Notes: generated by a model not told the origin, from the sequence alone. A stretch of 20,465 bases of DNA from Syntrophomonadaceae bacterium (GCA_007130585.1 SLSE01000129.1:1-20465); one strand, 5' to 3'; numbered from the stretch's first letter, positions 7,565 through 15,442 are shown. Made by a program: numbers and translations.

Positions 7565-8398
7565 ATGCTGTCTTACGAATATATAAAGTGCACCGATTTG
7601 AACCTGGCCTTTCAGGAGCTTGAAGAAGGCAAACAGGTTTATCCGCTGGCCGGCGGCACGGACCTGATTGTCGGCATGCGGGGCGGCAAATTCGCCGCCA
7701 AAACACTTCTTGACATAAAAGATGTGCCCGAACTAAAAGTGCTGGAAGAAAACGACCGGGGCATTACAATTGGAGCGGCAATTACATTAAATGATGTTGT
7801 TAACTTTGCCCCGGTCAGGAAAAACATCCCCATCCTTGCCGAAGGCTGTCACAGCGTGGGCAGTTACTCTATCCGCAACCGGGCCACAATCGCCGGAAAC
7901 ATCTGCAACGCTTCTCCGGCTGCCGACACCGCGGCTCCGCTGTATGCTCTCGAAGCAATAATTAATATCACCGGCCCGGGAGGAGAGAGAACGGTCCCGG
8001 TGAGGGAATTTTTTACCGGCCCCGGCAAAAACGCCCTGCAAAAAGGGGAACTGGTCCGGTCAATCCACATTCCCGCCCCGTATCCGGAGGGGAAGGGAGT
8101 TTACCTGAAAGCTTCCCGGACCGGCTCTGTTGATCTCGCTTCGGTTGGCGTGGCTGTCCAGCGTTGGGGCGATAAGGTAAAAGTTGCCGTGGGGGCGGTT
8201 GCCGCTACCCCGGTCAGGGCTCATAATGTTGAAAAAGCGATTAATGAAAACGGTGAAACCAACTGGGCAGCAGCCGCAAAACTGTCCTGTGACGACATCT
8301 CGCCGATTACTGACATCAGATGTACCCGCGATTACCGCTTCCACCTTGTAGAAGTTCTGATCCGGCGCGGGCTGGAACAGACAATGGGGGTGAAATAA
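7565..8398 (+). CDS. xdhB: Xanthine dehydrogenase-type FAD-binding subunit
   Basis: FAD subunit of a three-subunit molybdenum hydroxylase (CoxM/XdhB type), which carries electrons from the 2Fe-2S centres to the acceptor. The first FAD motif PLAGGTDLIVGMRGG is at residues 27-41 and the second, RNRATIAGNICNASPAAD, at about 103-120. A CO-dehydrogenase-flavoprotein C-terminal domain follows (VGAVAATPVRA, about 215-225). I place the start at ATG 7565 because GGAGGTG lies 9 nt upstream of it. An ATG at 7547 overlaps that ribosome binding site and would add six residues without one of its own. At 277 residues the length is normal. The stop codon overlaps the start of the 2Fe-2S subunit gene by one base, indicating coupled translation. 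Substrate could be xanthine, hypoxanthine or another purine. Confidence 0.93.
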   Translation: MLSYEYIKCTDLNLAFQELEEGKQVYPLAGGTDLIVGMRGGKFAAKTLLDIKDVPELKVLEENDRGITIGAAITLNDVVNFAPVRKNIPILAEGCHSVGSYSIRNRATIAGNICNASPAADTAAPLYALEAIINITGPGGERTVPVREFFTGPGKNALQKGELVRSIHIPAPYPEGKGVYLKASRTGSVDLASVGVAVQRWGDKVKVAVGAVAATPVRAHNVEKAINENGETNWAAAAKLSCDDISPITDIRCTRDYRFHLVEVLIRRGLEQTMGVK

Positions 8399-8865
8399 TG
8401 AGCGAGAAGATGACTATTAAGTTTACGGTAAACGGGATTCAGGAAAAAAAGGAAGCAGCCGTCGGGCAAACCCTGCTTAAGTTTATCAGGGACGAACTGC
8501 ACCTGACCGGGACCAAGGAAGGCTGTGAAATCGGCGAATGCGGGGCCTGTATTGTTTTGTTGGATGACAGGCCGGTAAATTCATGCCTGATTCTGGCGGT
8601 CGAATTAGATGGCAAAAACCTGGTCACAATCGAAGGTTTATCCCAAAACGGTGAAATGGACCGCCTGCAGCAGGCTTTTATCGACCATGCCGCTTTCCAG
8701 TGCGGCTACTGCACCCCGGGAATGATCATGTCGGCACGGGCCCTGATTGACCGTAAACCTGAACCGACCGATGAAGATATCAATGAAGCCTTAAGCGGCA
8801 ATCTCTGCCGCTGCGGCGCATACCAGGAAATCAGGGAAGCTGTGAAAGACGCTTCCAAAAAATAA
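8398..8865 (+). CDS. xdhC: Xanthine dehydrogenase-type 2Fe-2S subunit
   Basis: Small iron-sulfur subunit of the molybdenum hydroxylase. All eight cluster ligands are present. Plant-ferredoxin-type cluster: C43, C48, C51 and C63 in GCEIGECGACIVLLDDRPVNSC. Second, molybdenum-proximal cluster: C102, C105, C137 and C139 in CGYCTPG and GNLCRCG. The product has 155 residues, the usual size. Start ATG at 8398 overlaps the preceding stop (TAATG) and has GGGGGTGA just upstream inside the FAD subunit gene. An open frame further upstream (from 8320) is only read-through over the end of that gene. The Mo subunit gene follows after 21 nt. Confidence 0.96.
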   Translation: MSEKMTIKFTVNGIQEKKEAAVGQTLLKFIRDELHLTGTKEGCEIGECGACIVLLDDRPVNSCLILAVELDGKNLVTIEGLSQNGEMDRLQQAFIDHAAFQCGYCTPGMIMSARALIDRKPEPTDEDINEALSGNLCRCGAYQEIREAVKDASKK

Positions 8866-8886
8866 ACCGGAAAGGAGGATATACAG

Positions 8887-11193
8887 ATGGCTGATTTAAA
8901 ATATGTTGGCACTTCAGTAACACGCAAGGATGCCGTGGAGAAAGTGACCGGCCAGGCAAAATTTATCGAAGACCTTTACATCGGTCCCATGCTCTATGCA
9001 AAAATGAAAAAGAGCAGCGTTGCCCACGGCAAAATCATAAATATAGATACTTCAAAAGCAGAAGCTCATCCGGGCGTTAAGGCGATCCTGACCGGGAAAG
9101 ATTACAAGAACAGGATCGGCCTGTACCTGATTGACAGGAGCATCATAGCCGTAGACAAGGTCCGCTTCTACGGGGAACCGGTTGCCGTTGTTGCAGCCGA
9201 CTCCGAGAAAGCCGCTGCCGAAGCGGTAGAGCTGATTGAAGTGGAATACGAAGAGCTTCCCGCGGTCTTTGATCCCCGCGAAGGGATGAAACCCGATGCG
9301 CCCCTGGTTCACGAGGACCTGGAAAACTACGACATAGTCCCTATTTTCTATCCGAAACCCGGTACAAACATCGCCAACCACTTCAAGCTGCGCAAAGGCG
9401 ATATTGATAAAGGTTTCGAAGAAGCCGACCATGTAATCGAGCGGGAGTATTATGTTCCGCAAATGCAGCACGTGCCAATCGAAACTCATAAAGCTGCCGC
9501 TCACTGGAGCCCGGACGGCAAGTTGACAGTCTGGAGCACCGCCCAGTCGCCCAACGTTGTCCGCCAGCTCCTGGCAAAATGTTTTGAAATGCCCATGCAT
9601 AAAATAAGGGTTATCTCAAACTTTATCGGGGGCGGCTTTGGCTGTAAAGCCGGCGCTTCCATCGAGGGCCTGGTAGTGCCCCTGGCCATGAAGTTTCCCG
9701 GTTACGTGGTGCGCATTGTGTTTTCCAGGGAAGAGGACATGCAGGGCACTTTTACCCGGCAGGCCCTTTTTTCCAAACTTAAGACCGGTATACGTAAAGA
9801 CGGCCGGATCACCGCCCTCCAGTATGAAATGATCTGGGACGGCGGCGCATATACAGAATACGGGGTAAATATTGTCCGCGCTGCCGGTTACAGTTCCAGC
9901 GGGGCTTACGATATTCCCAACGTAAAAACCGATTCTTACTGCGTTTACACCAACAACTCGATCGGCGGCCCGGTGCGCGGGTTTGGGATGTGCGAAATGC
10001 AGTGGGGGATAGAGCGCCAGATAGAGGCAATAGCCGAAGAACTGGGTATGGATCCCCTGGAAGTTCGCCTGATTAACGGCATGAAAAAAGGTTCAACCAC
10101 GGCCGCCGGCCAGGTAGTCCACGATGTGGATTTCGAGAAATGCCTTAAAACTGTCACCGATAAAATCGGATGGGGCAAAAAAGAAGGCAAGTTCAGGGGC
10201 AAGGGAATTGCCGGCCTGGTTAAGTGTCCCGCTCAGCCCAGTAATGCTGCCTCCTCGGCCATTATCCGCATTAACGAAGACGGCACCGCCCATGTTCTGG
10301 TCGGAGGATCGGAAATGGGGCAGGGCATGCTGACAGCTATGAGCCAGATTGCGGCAGAGGGGCTGCATATTCCCACCGACAGGATCGAGATCAGGGTGCC
10401 CGATACCGACTTTACCCCTTACGACTGGCAAAGCGTAGGCAGCAGGGTCACCTACACTTCTGGCCGGGCCGTTAAACAGGCCGCTGAAGATGCCCTGGGC
10501 CAGATTTACCGGGTTGCATCCGATCTCCTGGAGGTTCCGGCTGAAGAGCTTACTTTTGACGGAAAACATGTTTACTCGACCAAAGATCCGGAAGTTAAAG
10601 CCACGATCCGGGAAGTTGCCGACAGCTGCAAGAAGTGCACCGGGGAAGGTATCGCCGGCCCGATTATCGGGCGGGGCTCCTTTGTACCCACCAACATGAC
10701 CAACCTTGATCCGGAAACAGGACAGGGCAACCCGGGCCTGTTCTACTGCTTCGGTGCAACCGCCGTTGAAGTGGAAGTAGATCCTGAAACCGGTGTAATA
10801 AAAATACTGCAGTTAGCCGCCTCTATCGATGCCGGTAAAGCGGTAAATCCCCAGCTGTGCACGGTACAGCTGCACGGCGGAACGATTATGGGCCTTTCCA
10901 CGGCGTTATTTGAGGAAGTCCGCTTTGATAAGGGAGTCATGCTTAACAACAACTTCACAGATTACAAGATTGCCTCAATCGATAACACGCCGCACATAGA
11001 CAGCTTTATCATTGAAACTCCTGAAAGCGGCGGCCCGTACGGAGCGCGCGGCATCGGAGAACAGCCCATGATCGGCGTGGCGCCGGCTATTGCCAACGCT
11101 GTTTGCGATGCTCTCGGCGTCGAATTTAACACCTTCCCGCTGACCCCGGAACGGGTCTGGGAAGCCATTAAAAAGAAACAGGCCAAAGGCTAA
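8887..11193 (+). CDS. xdhA: Xanthine dehydrogenase-type molybdopterin-binding subunit
   Basis: Catalytic large subunit of the molybdenum hydroxylase, binding molybdenum cofactor. The 768 residues hold an N-terminal aldehyde-oxidase a/b hammerhead domain (about 20-130) and a molybdopterin-binding region. Visible motifs are ISNFIGGGFGCKAGAS (about 243-258), GGPVRGFGMCEMQW (about 358-371), GGSEMGQGMLTAMSQIAAE (about 472-490) and near the end GIGEQPMIGVAPAIANAV with the presumed catalytic Glu. The end PLTPERVWEAI is typical. ATG start with AAAGGAGG 9 nt upstream. Neighbouring yqeB and yqeC/mocA genes suggest the selenium-dependent subgroup, whose selenium is a labile ligand and not selenocysteine, so nothing in the coding sequence itself would show it. 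Substrate is inferred from the PucR/permease context as xanthine or hypoxanthine; nicotinate- or other purine-type hydroxylase is possible. Confidence 0.94.
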   Translation: MADLKYVGTSVTRKDAVEKVTGQAKFIEDLYIGPMLYAKMKKSSVAHGKIINIDTSKAEAHPGVKAILTGKDYKNRIGLYLIDRSIIAVDKVRFYGEPVAVVAADSEKAAAEAVELIEVEYEELPAVFDPREGMKPDAPLVHEDLENYDIVPIFYPKPGTNIANHFKLRKGDIDKGFEEADHVIEREYYVPQMQHVPIETHKAAAHWSPDGKLTVWSTAQSPNVVRQLLAKCFEMPMHKIRVISNFIGGGFGCKAGASIEGLVVPLAMKFPGYVVRIVFSREEDMQGTFTRQALFSKLKTGIRKDGRITALQYEMIWDGGAYTEYGVNIVRAAGYSSSGAYDIPNVKTDSYCVYTNNSIGGPVRGFGMCEMQWGIERQIEAIAEELGMDPLEVRLINGMKKGSTTAAGQVVHDVDFEKCLKTVTDKIGWGKKEGKFRGKGIAGLVKCPAQPSNAASSAIIRINEDGTAHVLVGGSEMGQGMLTAMSQIAAEGLHIPTDRIEIRVPDTDFTPYDWQSVGSRVTYTSGRAVKQAAEDALGQIYRVASDLLEVPAEELTFDGKHVYSTKDPEVKATIREVADSCKKCTGEGIAGPIIGRGSFVPTNMTNLDPETGQGNPGLFYCFGATAVEVEVDPETGVIKILQLAASIDAGKAVNPQLCTVQLHGGTIMGLSTALFEEVRFDKGVMLNNNFTDYKIASIDNTPHIDSFIIETPESGGPYGARGIGEQPMIGVAPAIANAVCDALGVEFNTFPLTPERVWEAIKKKQAKG

Positions 11194-11314
11194 ACGGCAG
11201 GCAGCGCATTAAATAATTGTCCAAACTGTTCTCTGAAAGCTGATGACACCAGGATAAATTGCAGAAACTTAAACAGCCGCGCTGCTGATCCGGTTACGCC
11301 GCTATTTGAAAGAA

Positions 11315-11347
11315 GGGGGGTGCGAGTTTTCGTGCCCCCCGGTCTTT
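11315..11347 (+). terminator. GC-rich hairpin between the xdh and yqeB genes
   Basis: Six G (11315-11320) pair with six C (11335-11340), and the stem continues through TGCGA/TCGTG (with wobbles) to a 4-nt loop, about 11 bp in all. Only a short GGTCTTT tail follows, so it is a weak terminator or attenuator 19 nt ahead of yqeB. The rest of the 173-nt gap (11194-11314) shows no clear promoter. Confidence 0.5.
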
Positions 11348-11366
11348 AAAGCGAGTTGAGAGCGAA

Positions 11367-12167
11367 ATGATTCCCCGTAAAGTTGTAATCCGGGGTGCCG
11401 GTGACCTGGCTACCGGAGTTGCCCATCGCCTCTGGCACTCAGGATTTTTAGTGATCATGCTGGAACTGCCCGGCCCCCTTGTGGTTCGCCGGAACGTAGC
11501 ATTTGCTTCTGCCGTATACGAGGGCAGTATAGAAGTTGAAAATGTCAGGGCCGAATTATGCCCTTCCCCCGCGAAAGCCGGGGAATACCTGGAACGCCGG
11601 GTAATACCGGTCCTTATCGACGGGGAGGCTAAATCTCTTGCCTTTCTTGAGCCTTCCATTCTTATCGACGCCATCATGGCCAAAAGAAACCAGGTCACCA
11701 TTATTGACCAGGCGGACCTGACAATCGGCCTGGGCCCCGGTTTTACGGCCGGAAACGATGTCCATGTTGTAATTGAGACTGAACGGGGCCACAACCTCGG
11801 CAGGGTTATTCACAGCGGTTCGGCAGCTGAAGATACCACTGTGCCGGGCAAGATCTCGGGTTACGGTATCGAAAGGCTTTTGCGTGCGCCGGCAGGCGGT
11901 ATTTTCAGGCCTGTGAAAGAAATCGGCGATACGGTCGGGGCCGGGGAAACGGTCGCTTTTGTGGATGACCGGAAAATAAACGCAACTATAAGCGGGCTGG
12001 TCCGGGGCATGCTTTACGGCGGCACTCGGGTTGCAGAGGGGATGAAAGTAGGCGATATCGACCCGCGCGGGGCAACGGTTAACTACCACTTAATATCCGA
12101 TAAAGCACGGGCGGTTGGCGGAGGCGTCCTCGAGGCTATCTTAAACCGCTATTTCCGCAAACCCTGA
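11367..12167 (+). CDS. yqeB: Selenium-dependent molybdenum hydroxylase system protein, YqeB/EF2563 family
   Basis: EF2563/YqeB family protein, a genomic marker of selenium-dependent molybdenum hydroxylases; its exact chemistry is not established. The N-terminus KVVIRGAGDLATGVAHRLWHSGF (residues about 5-27) looks like a nucleotide-binding start. PGPLVVRRNVAFASAVYEG follows (about 35-53). The last third (about 175-235, AGGIFRPVKEIGDTVGAGETV to GMKVGDIDPRG) resembles a biotinyl/lipoyl-type barrel-sandwich fold without the modified Lys. Length of 266 fits the family. The start ATG is preceded by GCGAGTTGAGAG, a mediocre ribosome binding site. It follows the Mo subunit gene by 173 nt across a hairpin, and in context should help mature that enzyme. 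Confidence 0.9.
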   Translation: MIPRKVVIRGAGDLATGVAHRLWHSGFLVIMLELPGPLVVRRNVAFASAVYEGSIEVENVRAELCPSPAKAGEYLERRVIPVLIDGEAKSLAFLEPSILIDAIMAKRNQVTIIDQADLTIGLGPGFTAGNDVHVVIETERGHNLGRVIHSGSAAEDTTVPGKISGYGIERLLRAPAGGIFRPVKEIGDTVGAGETVAFVDDRKINATISGLVRGMLYGGTRVAEGMKVGDIDPRGATVNYHLISDKARAVGGGVLEAILNRYFRKP

Positions 12168-12192
12168 AAACGTGATCCGGGGCTAAAGTTAT

Positions 12193-12200
12193 GCTATAAT
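12193..12200 (+). promoter_or_regulatory. Extended -10 promoter upstream of the Cys-rich gene
   Basis: TGCTATAAT is a perfect extended -10 element (TGnTATAAT), 40 nt before the next ATG and outside the yqeB coding region. The -35 position has no good match, as is allowed for extended -10 promoters. It would give the last two genes of the block their own transcription. Confidence 0.5.
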
Positions 12201-12240
12201 TCATATGGATTTTAAAGTTTATGACCCTGGAGGAATGAAG

Positions 12241-12510
12241 ATGGCTTTATACAACAACGCTCCGGCCGGTGGAGTAATGGAATATTGCTTCTGCTACCGG
12301 TGCAATAAAATCAAAGTAATGGAAGACCTGGTTGAAACAGAGAAAGGCCTGAAATGTATCCAGTGCGGCGGTTACAACCTCGGCGAAGCCGGCTGGGTTG
12401 CCTGCCCCCATAACAAGATGACGGCGGTTAAATGCCCGGTGGCCGGAAAAGGTATAGTCGATAACGGAAGCGGCCTTGAGTGCATGGACCGCTGTTCATT
12501 CCGGGCCTGA
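12241..12510 (+). CDS. Small Cys-rich zinc-ribbon-like protein of unknown function
   Basis: An 89-residue cytosolic protein with nine cysteines. C18-x2-C21 and C39-x2-C42 form a zinc-ribbon-like pair of knuckles. A second set (C55-P-H57, C65, C81, C85) could hold another metal or cluster, and C16 is extra. No signal peptide or membrane segment. I choose ATG 12241 because CTGGAGGA lies about 7 nt upstream; an in-frame ATG at 12205 has no ribosome binding site. I do not recognise the family. It sits between yqeB and the yqeC-mocA fusion with an extended -10 promoter just ahead, so a role in metal or selenium handling for the hydroxylase is conceivable but unproven. A rubredoxin- or redox-regulator-like role is the alternative. 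Confidence 0.82.
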   Translation: MALYNNAPAGGVMEYCFCYRCNKIKVMEDLVETEKGLKCIQCGGYNLGEAGWVACPHNKMTAVKCPVAGKGIVDNGSGLECMDRCSFRA

Positions 12511-12540
12511 AAAGTCCTGCATAACCGGTTTGAGTGATAC

Positions 12541-12572
12541 CCGGCAGCTGAAAGGTATTCCGCAGCTGCCGG
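12541..12572 (+). repeat. Perfect 10-bp inverted repeat (hairpin) before yqeC-mocA
   Basis: CCGGCAGCTG (12541-12550) and CAGCTGCCGG (12563-12572) are exact reverse complements with a 12-nt loop, in the 94-nt gap after the Cys-rich gene. No T-run follows, so it is not a classical terminator. It may be an RNA processing or stability element, or a protein-binding site. Confidence 0.5.
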
Positions 12573-12604
12573 AATTACCAGGTGAGGAGGTTACAAAACC
12601 GGAA

Positions 12605-13987
12605 ATGAATAAGCTGGCTCTCGGCCCGGCTTTATCCGCCAAGCCTCCCGCGGTACTGTCATTTTACGGCGGAGGCGGGAAAACCGCCCTTATTTCAAGG
12701 CTGGCTTCCGAAATAACATCCTCTTCAGAAAAAGCGCTGATTACCACCACTACAAAAATATACCCTCCGGCCGGAATGCCCCTTTTCATCGACGACCGGG
12801 ACACGCCACCTGAAGTCCGCCTCATGGAACACTTCGCCGGCGACAACCTGGCTGTAACAGGCAAACGAATCCTGGCCGACAATAAAATCGAAGGTATAAG
12901 CCCGCGCCAGGTCAGGCAGCTGCGGGAACGGCTGCCCGTTACGATCCTGGTTGAAGCTGACGGTTCCAGGGGCCTGCCCCTGAAAGGATACGGGCCTGCC
13001 GAACCTGTCATCCCATCGTGCTCCGACCTGGTTGCCGCTGTAGCCGGCGCCGATGCCCTGGAACGGCCGCTCGACGGTTCAGCGGTTCACCGCCCCGAAG
13101 AATTCGCCAGGGCCACTGGCCTGGAACCCGGGAAACCAATTACTGAAAAGACCCTGGCCGCAGCGTTTAACTACATGCTGAAAATTGGGCGCGCTCAGGC
13201 TGGCGGCGCCGGGCAGCTGTGTATACTAAACAAAACAGATCTTTTAAAGTACCCCGGTTCTACCGCGCTGGAAATCGGCAGGATACTTTGCCGGGAGATA
13301 ATCAGGCCGGCCACGCTTTTGTTGACTTCTGACGATGATGCAGGACCGGTTAAAATTACACTCCCCCTGGAAAAAGACGGCCCTCATGCAGCAGTGGCCT
13401 GCGTTGTCCTGGCTGCGGGGACTTCGTCGCGCATGGGACGGGACAAGCTTTCCCTGCCACTGGGCAGGCAGACCATCCTTGAGCATACCCTTGAGCGGAT
13501 TTCCGCCGCCGGGCCCGGGGAAATAATAGTTGTCACAATCCCCGGCAGCCCCTGGACCGCCAGGCTTGATCCGGAAAAGTACCGCCTCGTCGAAAACCCT
13601 GCTTACAGGACCGGCATGGCTTCCTCGCTAAAAGCAGGTTTAAGCGCGGTAAGCAGTAAAACCCAGGGAACGCTCTTCGCCCTGGGCGATCAGCCGCTGA
13701 TCCCCGCAGAGGTCTACAGGCAGCTTATCTACAGCTACCGCAGCAATTTGAACCTCGTTACCTGCCCGCTTTACCTGGGCCGGAGAGGCAATCCCGCACT
13801 TTTTGACCGCCGGACCTGGCCGCAATTAATGGGACTTTCAGGTGACCGTGGAGGAAGGGTTTTATTCGACAGTATAGACGAAAATGAAATGATCCTGCTG
13901 GAAACAGGCCTTGCCCTGGCAGTAGAAGATGTTGATACCCCTGAAAACTATCGCCTGCTGCTGGACAGTTTCTCTGCCGGCAATTAG
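12605..13987 (+). CDS. Fusion protein: YqeC (selenium-dependent hydroxylase accessory) + MocA-type cytidylyltransferase
   Basis: Two domains in one 460-residue chain. Residues 1-250 are YqeC-like: a P-loop GGGGKTALISRLASEI (22-37) followed by ALITTTTKIYPP, ILVEADGSRGLPLKGY (about 115-130) and AGADALERPLDGSAVHRPE (about 140-158), expected to bind nucleotide. Residues 260-460 are a MobA/MocA-like nucleotidyltransferase: ACVVLAAGTSSRMGRDKLSLPLG with the GxSxRMGxxK signature, then LFALGDQPLIP and CPLYLGRRGNPALFDRR. MocA-type enzymes attach CMP to molybdopterin to make the cytosine dinucleotide cofactor used by hydroxylases. The start ATG 12605 has GAGGAGG 14 nt upstream, rather far. The open frame continues upstream over the end of the Cys-rich gene, but the protein similarity begins near 12605. 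Last gene of the hydroxylase block. Confidence 0.9.
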   Translation: MNKLALGPALSAKPPAVLSFYGGGGKTALISRLASEITSSSEKALITTTTKIYPPAGMPLFIDDRDTPPEVRLMEHFAGDNLAVTGKRILADNKIEGISPRQVRQLRERLPVTILVEADGSRGLPLKGYGPAEPVIPSCSDLVAAVAGADALERPLDGSAVHRPEEFARATGLEPGKPITEKTLAAAFNYMLKIGRAQAGGAGQLCILNKTDLLKYPGSTALEIGRILCREIIRPATLLLTSDDDAGPVKITLPLEKDGPHAAVACVVLAAGTSSRMGRDKLSLPLGRQTILEHTLERISAAGPGEIIVVTIPGSPWTARLDPEKYRLVENPAYRTGMASSLKAGLSAVSSKTQGTLFALGDQPLIPAEVYRQLIYSYRSNLNLVTCPLYLGRRGNPALFDRRTWPQLMGLSGDRGGRVLFDSIDENEMILLETGLALAVEDVDTPENYRLLLDSFSAGN

Positions 13988-14051
13988 ATTTCCCACACGA
14001 CAGTTAAACATGTTTTAATTTCATAATATTATTAAATTATCAAATAAAGTG

Positions 14052-14080
14052 TTGACATTATATTTAGATTGTTGTATGTT
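14052..14080 (+). promoter_or_regulatory. Promoter of the riboswitch / actin-like gene
   Basis: Perfect -35 TTGACA (14052-14057), 17-bp spacer, -10 TATGTT (14075-14080). Transcription should begin near 14087, about 16 nt before the riboswitch P1 stem. The preceding 13988-14051 is AT-rich with no terminator visible after the yqeC-mocA gene. Confidence 0.8.
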
Positions 14081-14102
14081 ATGTTAAGAATATTTAATAT
14101 CT

Positions 14103-14202
14103 ATACCTGAGCGAAATGGCAAACCTGCTGAAAGGCAGGGACGCAAAGCCAAGGATCTTCGGTTCTTCGGAACAAAGACAGCCTGGCCGCCGAAACAGGT
14201 AT
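14103..14202 (+). promoter_or_regulatory. Cyclic-di-GMP-I (GEMM-I) riboswitch
   Basis: Recognised from the conserved core GGCAAACC, then a short stem closed by a GAAA tetraloop (14124-14129 with 14134-14139), then GGGACGCAAAGCC (14138-14150), which is the class I signature. A second stem with a UUCG-capped tip follows (14160-14172), and AGCCTGGCCGCC closes the core. The P1 stem is clear: ATACCTG (14103-14109) pairs with CAGGTAT (14196-14202). It binds cyclic di-GMP and controls the actin-like gene starting 77 nt later. Confidence 0.94.
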
Positions 14203-14260
14203 TGTTGTATTCAGATTAAGTTTTTCTTCCGGTCTTATGCCGGTTTCCGAATAATTTTTA
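14192..14260 (+). terminator. Alternative hairpin of the riboswitch expression platform
   Basis: GAAACaGGTAT (14192-14202) can pair with ATGCCgGTTTC (14237-14247), 10 of 11 positions. This uses up the 3' strand of riboswitch P1, so the two folds exclude each other. ATAATTTTT follows at 14251-14259, a somewhat displaced T-run. If it terminates, ligand binding (P1 formed) would switch the gene on. The logic is inferred. Confidence 0.45.
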
Positions 14261-14279
14261 AGCCAAAGGAGATGAAATC

Positions 14280-15284
14280 ATGTATGGAGAAGTTTTAGGC
14301 ATCGATGTCGGTTACGGCTTTGTTAAAAGCTTTGACGGGCAGAATGAAATCGTATTTCCAAGCGTTGTCGGTATCGGGAGGGATATATCCTACCATTCCC
14401 GGCTGAGCACCTACAATTCCCCCCTGGATACCTTATCGCTGACCAGTAACGGGAAAAAGTATTTTGTCGGTAACTATGCCATCAGGCAGAGCTCTATCCC
14501 GGGCCGCTCCCTGGATATTAAAAAGCCTGAAGACATCAACACCCTGCTGTTATTCCTGACCGCCCTCGGGCTTTACAGCCCGGAAACACATCAGCAGTTC
14601 AGCGTGGTAACCGGATTGCCCACCAATTATATTTTAAGTTACCAGGAGCAGCTCATGAACATCCTGCAGGGGGAACACTATATTTCTCTGCAGGTAAATG
14701 GAAGGGCTGAAGAAAAGCATCTTAATGTCAGCGATATCAGTATTGTTCCCCAGCCTTTCGGCACTCTTTACAACCTTGTCCTGGATAATAACGGCCGGGT
14801 AGAAGATCGCGACATGACCAACAAGATAGTAGGAATTGCCGATATCGGTTTTAAAACCGCGGATTTCGTGGTGGCAGATTCCCTTGAATTTGTCGATCGG
14901 TTAAGTTCATCTTCCAACAGCGGCATGGTCAGCGCCTACGAAATCATTGCCGCCATGATCAGGCACAAGTATAAAATCGACAAAAAAGACTTCGAACTGG
15001 ATCAGATCGTCAGGAACAAGACTATTAAGATTGCCGGTGTAGACCATGATATAAGCGATATCATCTCTGAAGCTTACTATAACCTGGCCGCCAAGATTAA
15101 AACCGAACTTGACTCCCTGTGGGACTACCGGGAACTGGATGCCATTATCCTGACCGGTGGGGGAGGAGAGGCGCTCTCCGAATATCTCATACCTAAATTC
15201 AACAACATGATGCTGGTTCATGACGCCCAGTTTGCAAATGTGAAGGGATTCTGGAAGCTGGCAAAGAATAAAAACGGCCACTAA
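14280..15284 (+). CDS. ParM/ALP-type bacterial actin-like protein
   Basis: Actin-fold ATPase of the ParM/StbA/ALP group, expected to form filaments in the cytosol. Phosphate-1 loop LGIDVGYGFVKS at residues 6-17, then the ALP_N-type FPSVVGIGRD, phosphate-2 loop GIADIGFKTADFVV (about 185-198) and the adenosine motif AIILTGGGGEALSEYL (about 288-303). At 334 residues it matches plasmid-segregation actins and their chromosomal relatives. ATG with AAAGGAG 9 nt upstream. The gene stands alone: no ParR-like adaptor follows, and a terminator closes the transcript. Control by a cyclic-di-GMP riboswitch suggests a role in a motile/sessile or surface-linked process rather than plasmid partition, which is inference. 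Filament formation is a family property, not seen here. Confidence 0.9.
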   Translation: MYGEVLGIDVGYGFVKSFDGQNEIVFPSVVGIGRDISYHSRLSTYNSPLDTLSLTSNGKKYFVGNYAIRQSSIPGRSLDIKKPEDINTLLLFLTALGLYSPETHQQFSVVTGLPTNYILSYQEQLMNILQGEHYISLQVNGRAEEKHLNVSDISIVPQPFGTLYNLVLDNNGRVEDRDMTNKIVGIADIGFKTADFVVADSLEFVDRLSSSSNSGMVSAYEIIAAMIRHKYKIDKKDFELDQIVRNKTIKIAGVDHDISDIISEAYYNLAAKIKTELDSLWDYRELDAIILTGGGGEALSEYLIPKFNNMMLVHDAQFANVKGFWKLAKNKNGH

Positions 15285-15322
15285 AACGCAGTTGATACCG
15301 AAAATTCAACAGGAACCTCGCC

Positions 15323-15363
15323 GGCTGCTAAGGTGATCTGCTCACCCGAAGCAGCCTTTCTTT
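15323..15363 (+). terminator. Intrinsic terminator after the actin-like gene
   Basis: GGCTGCT (15323-15329) pairs with AGCAGCC (15350-15356), with an inner stem GGTGA (15332-15336) / TCACC (15342-15346) and a 5-nt loop. TTTCTTT follows directly. Confidence 0.85.
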
Positions 15364-15442
15364 GTCAGCCGCACCGCCATAGTTTTGTCCCAAAAACTCA
15401 GCGGAATAAGCCTTTCCCAGAACTTCTGACTTTTGCACAGAT

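Noticed and set aside
9052..9600. 182-codon minus-strand open frame inside the Mo subunit gene
   Set aside because: Antisense shadow caused by codon bias; no domain and no start signals. The same holds for 10093-10569, 6373-7002, 11294-11794 and 11556-12089.
14116..14298. 60-codon plus-strand open frame upstream of the actin-like gene
   Set aside because: It lies over the cyclic-di-GMP riboswitch and reads through its stems; RNA structure explains the conservation, and the frame overlaps the start of the actin-like gene.
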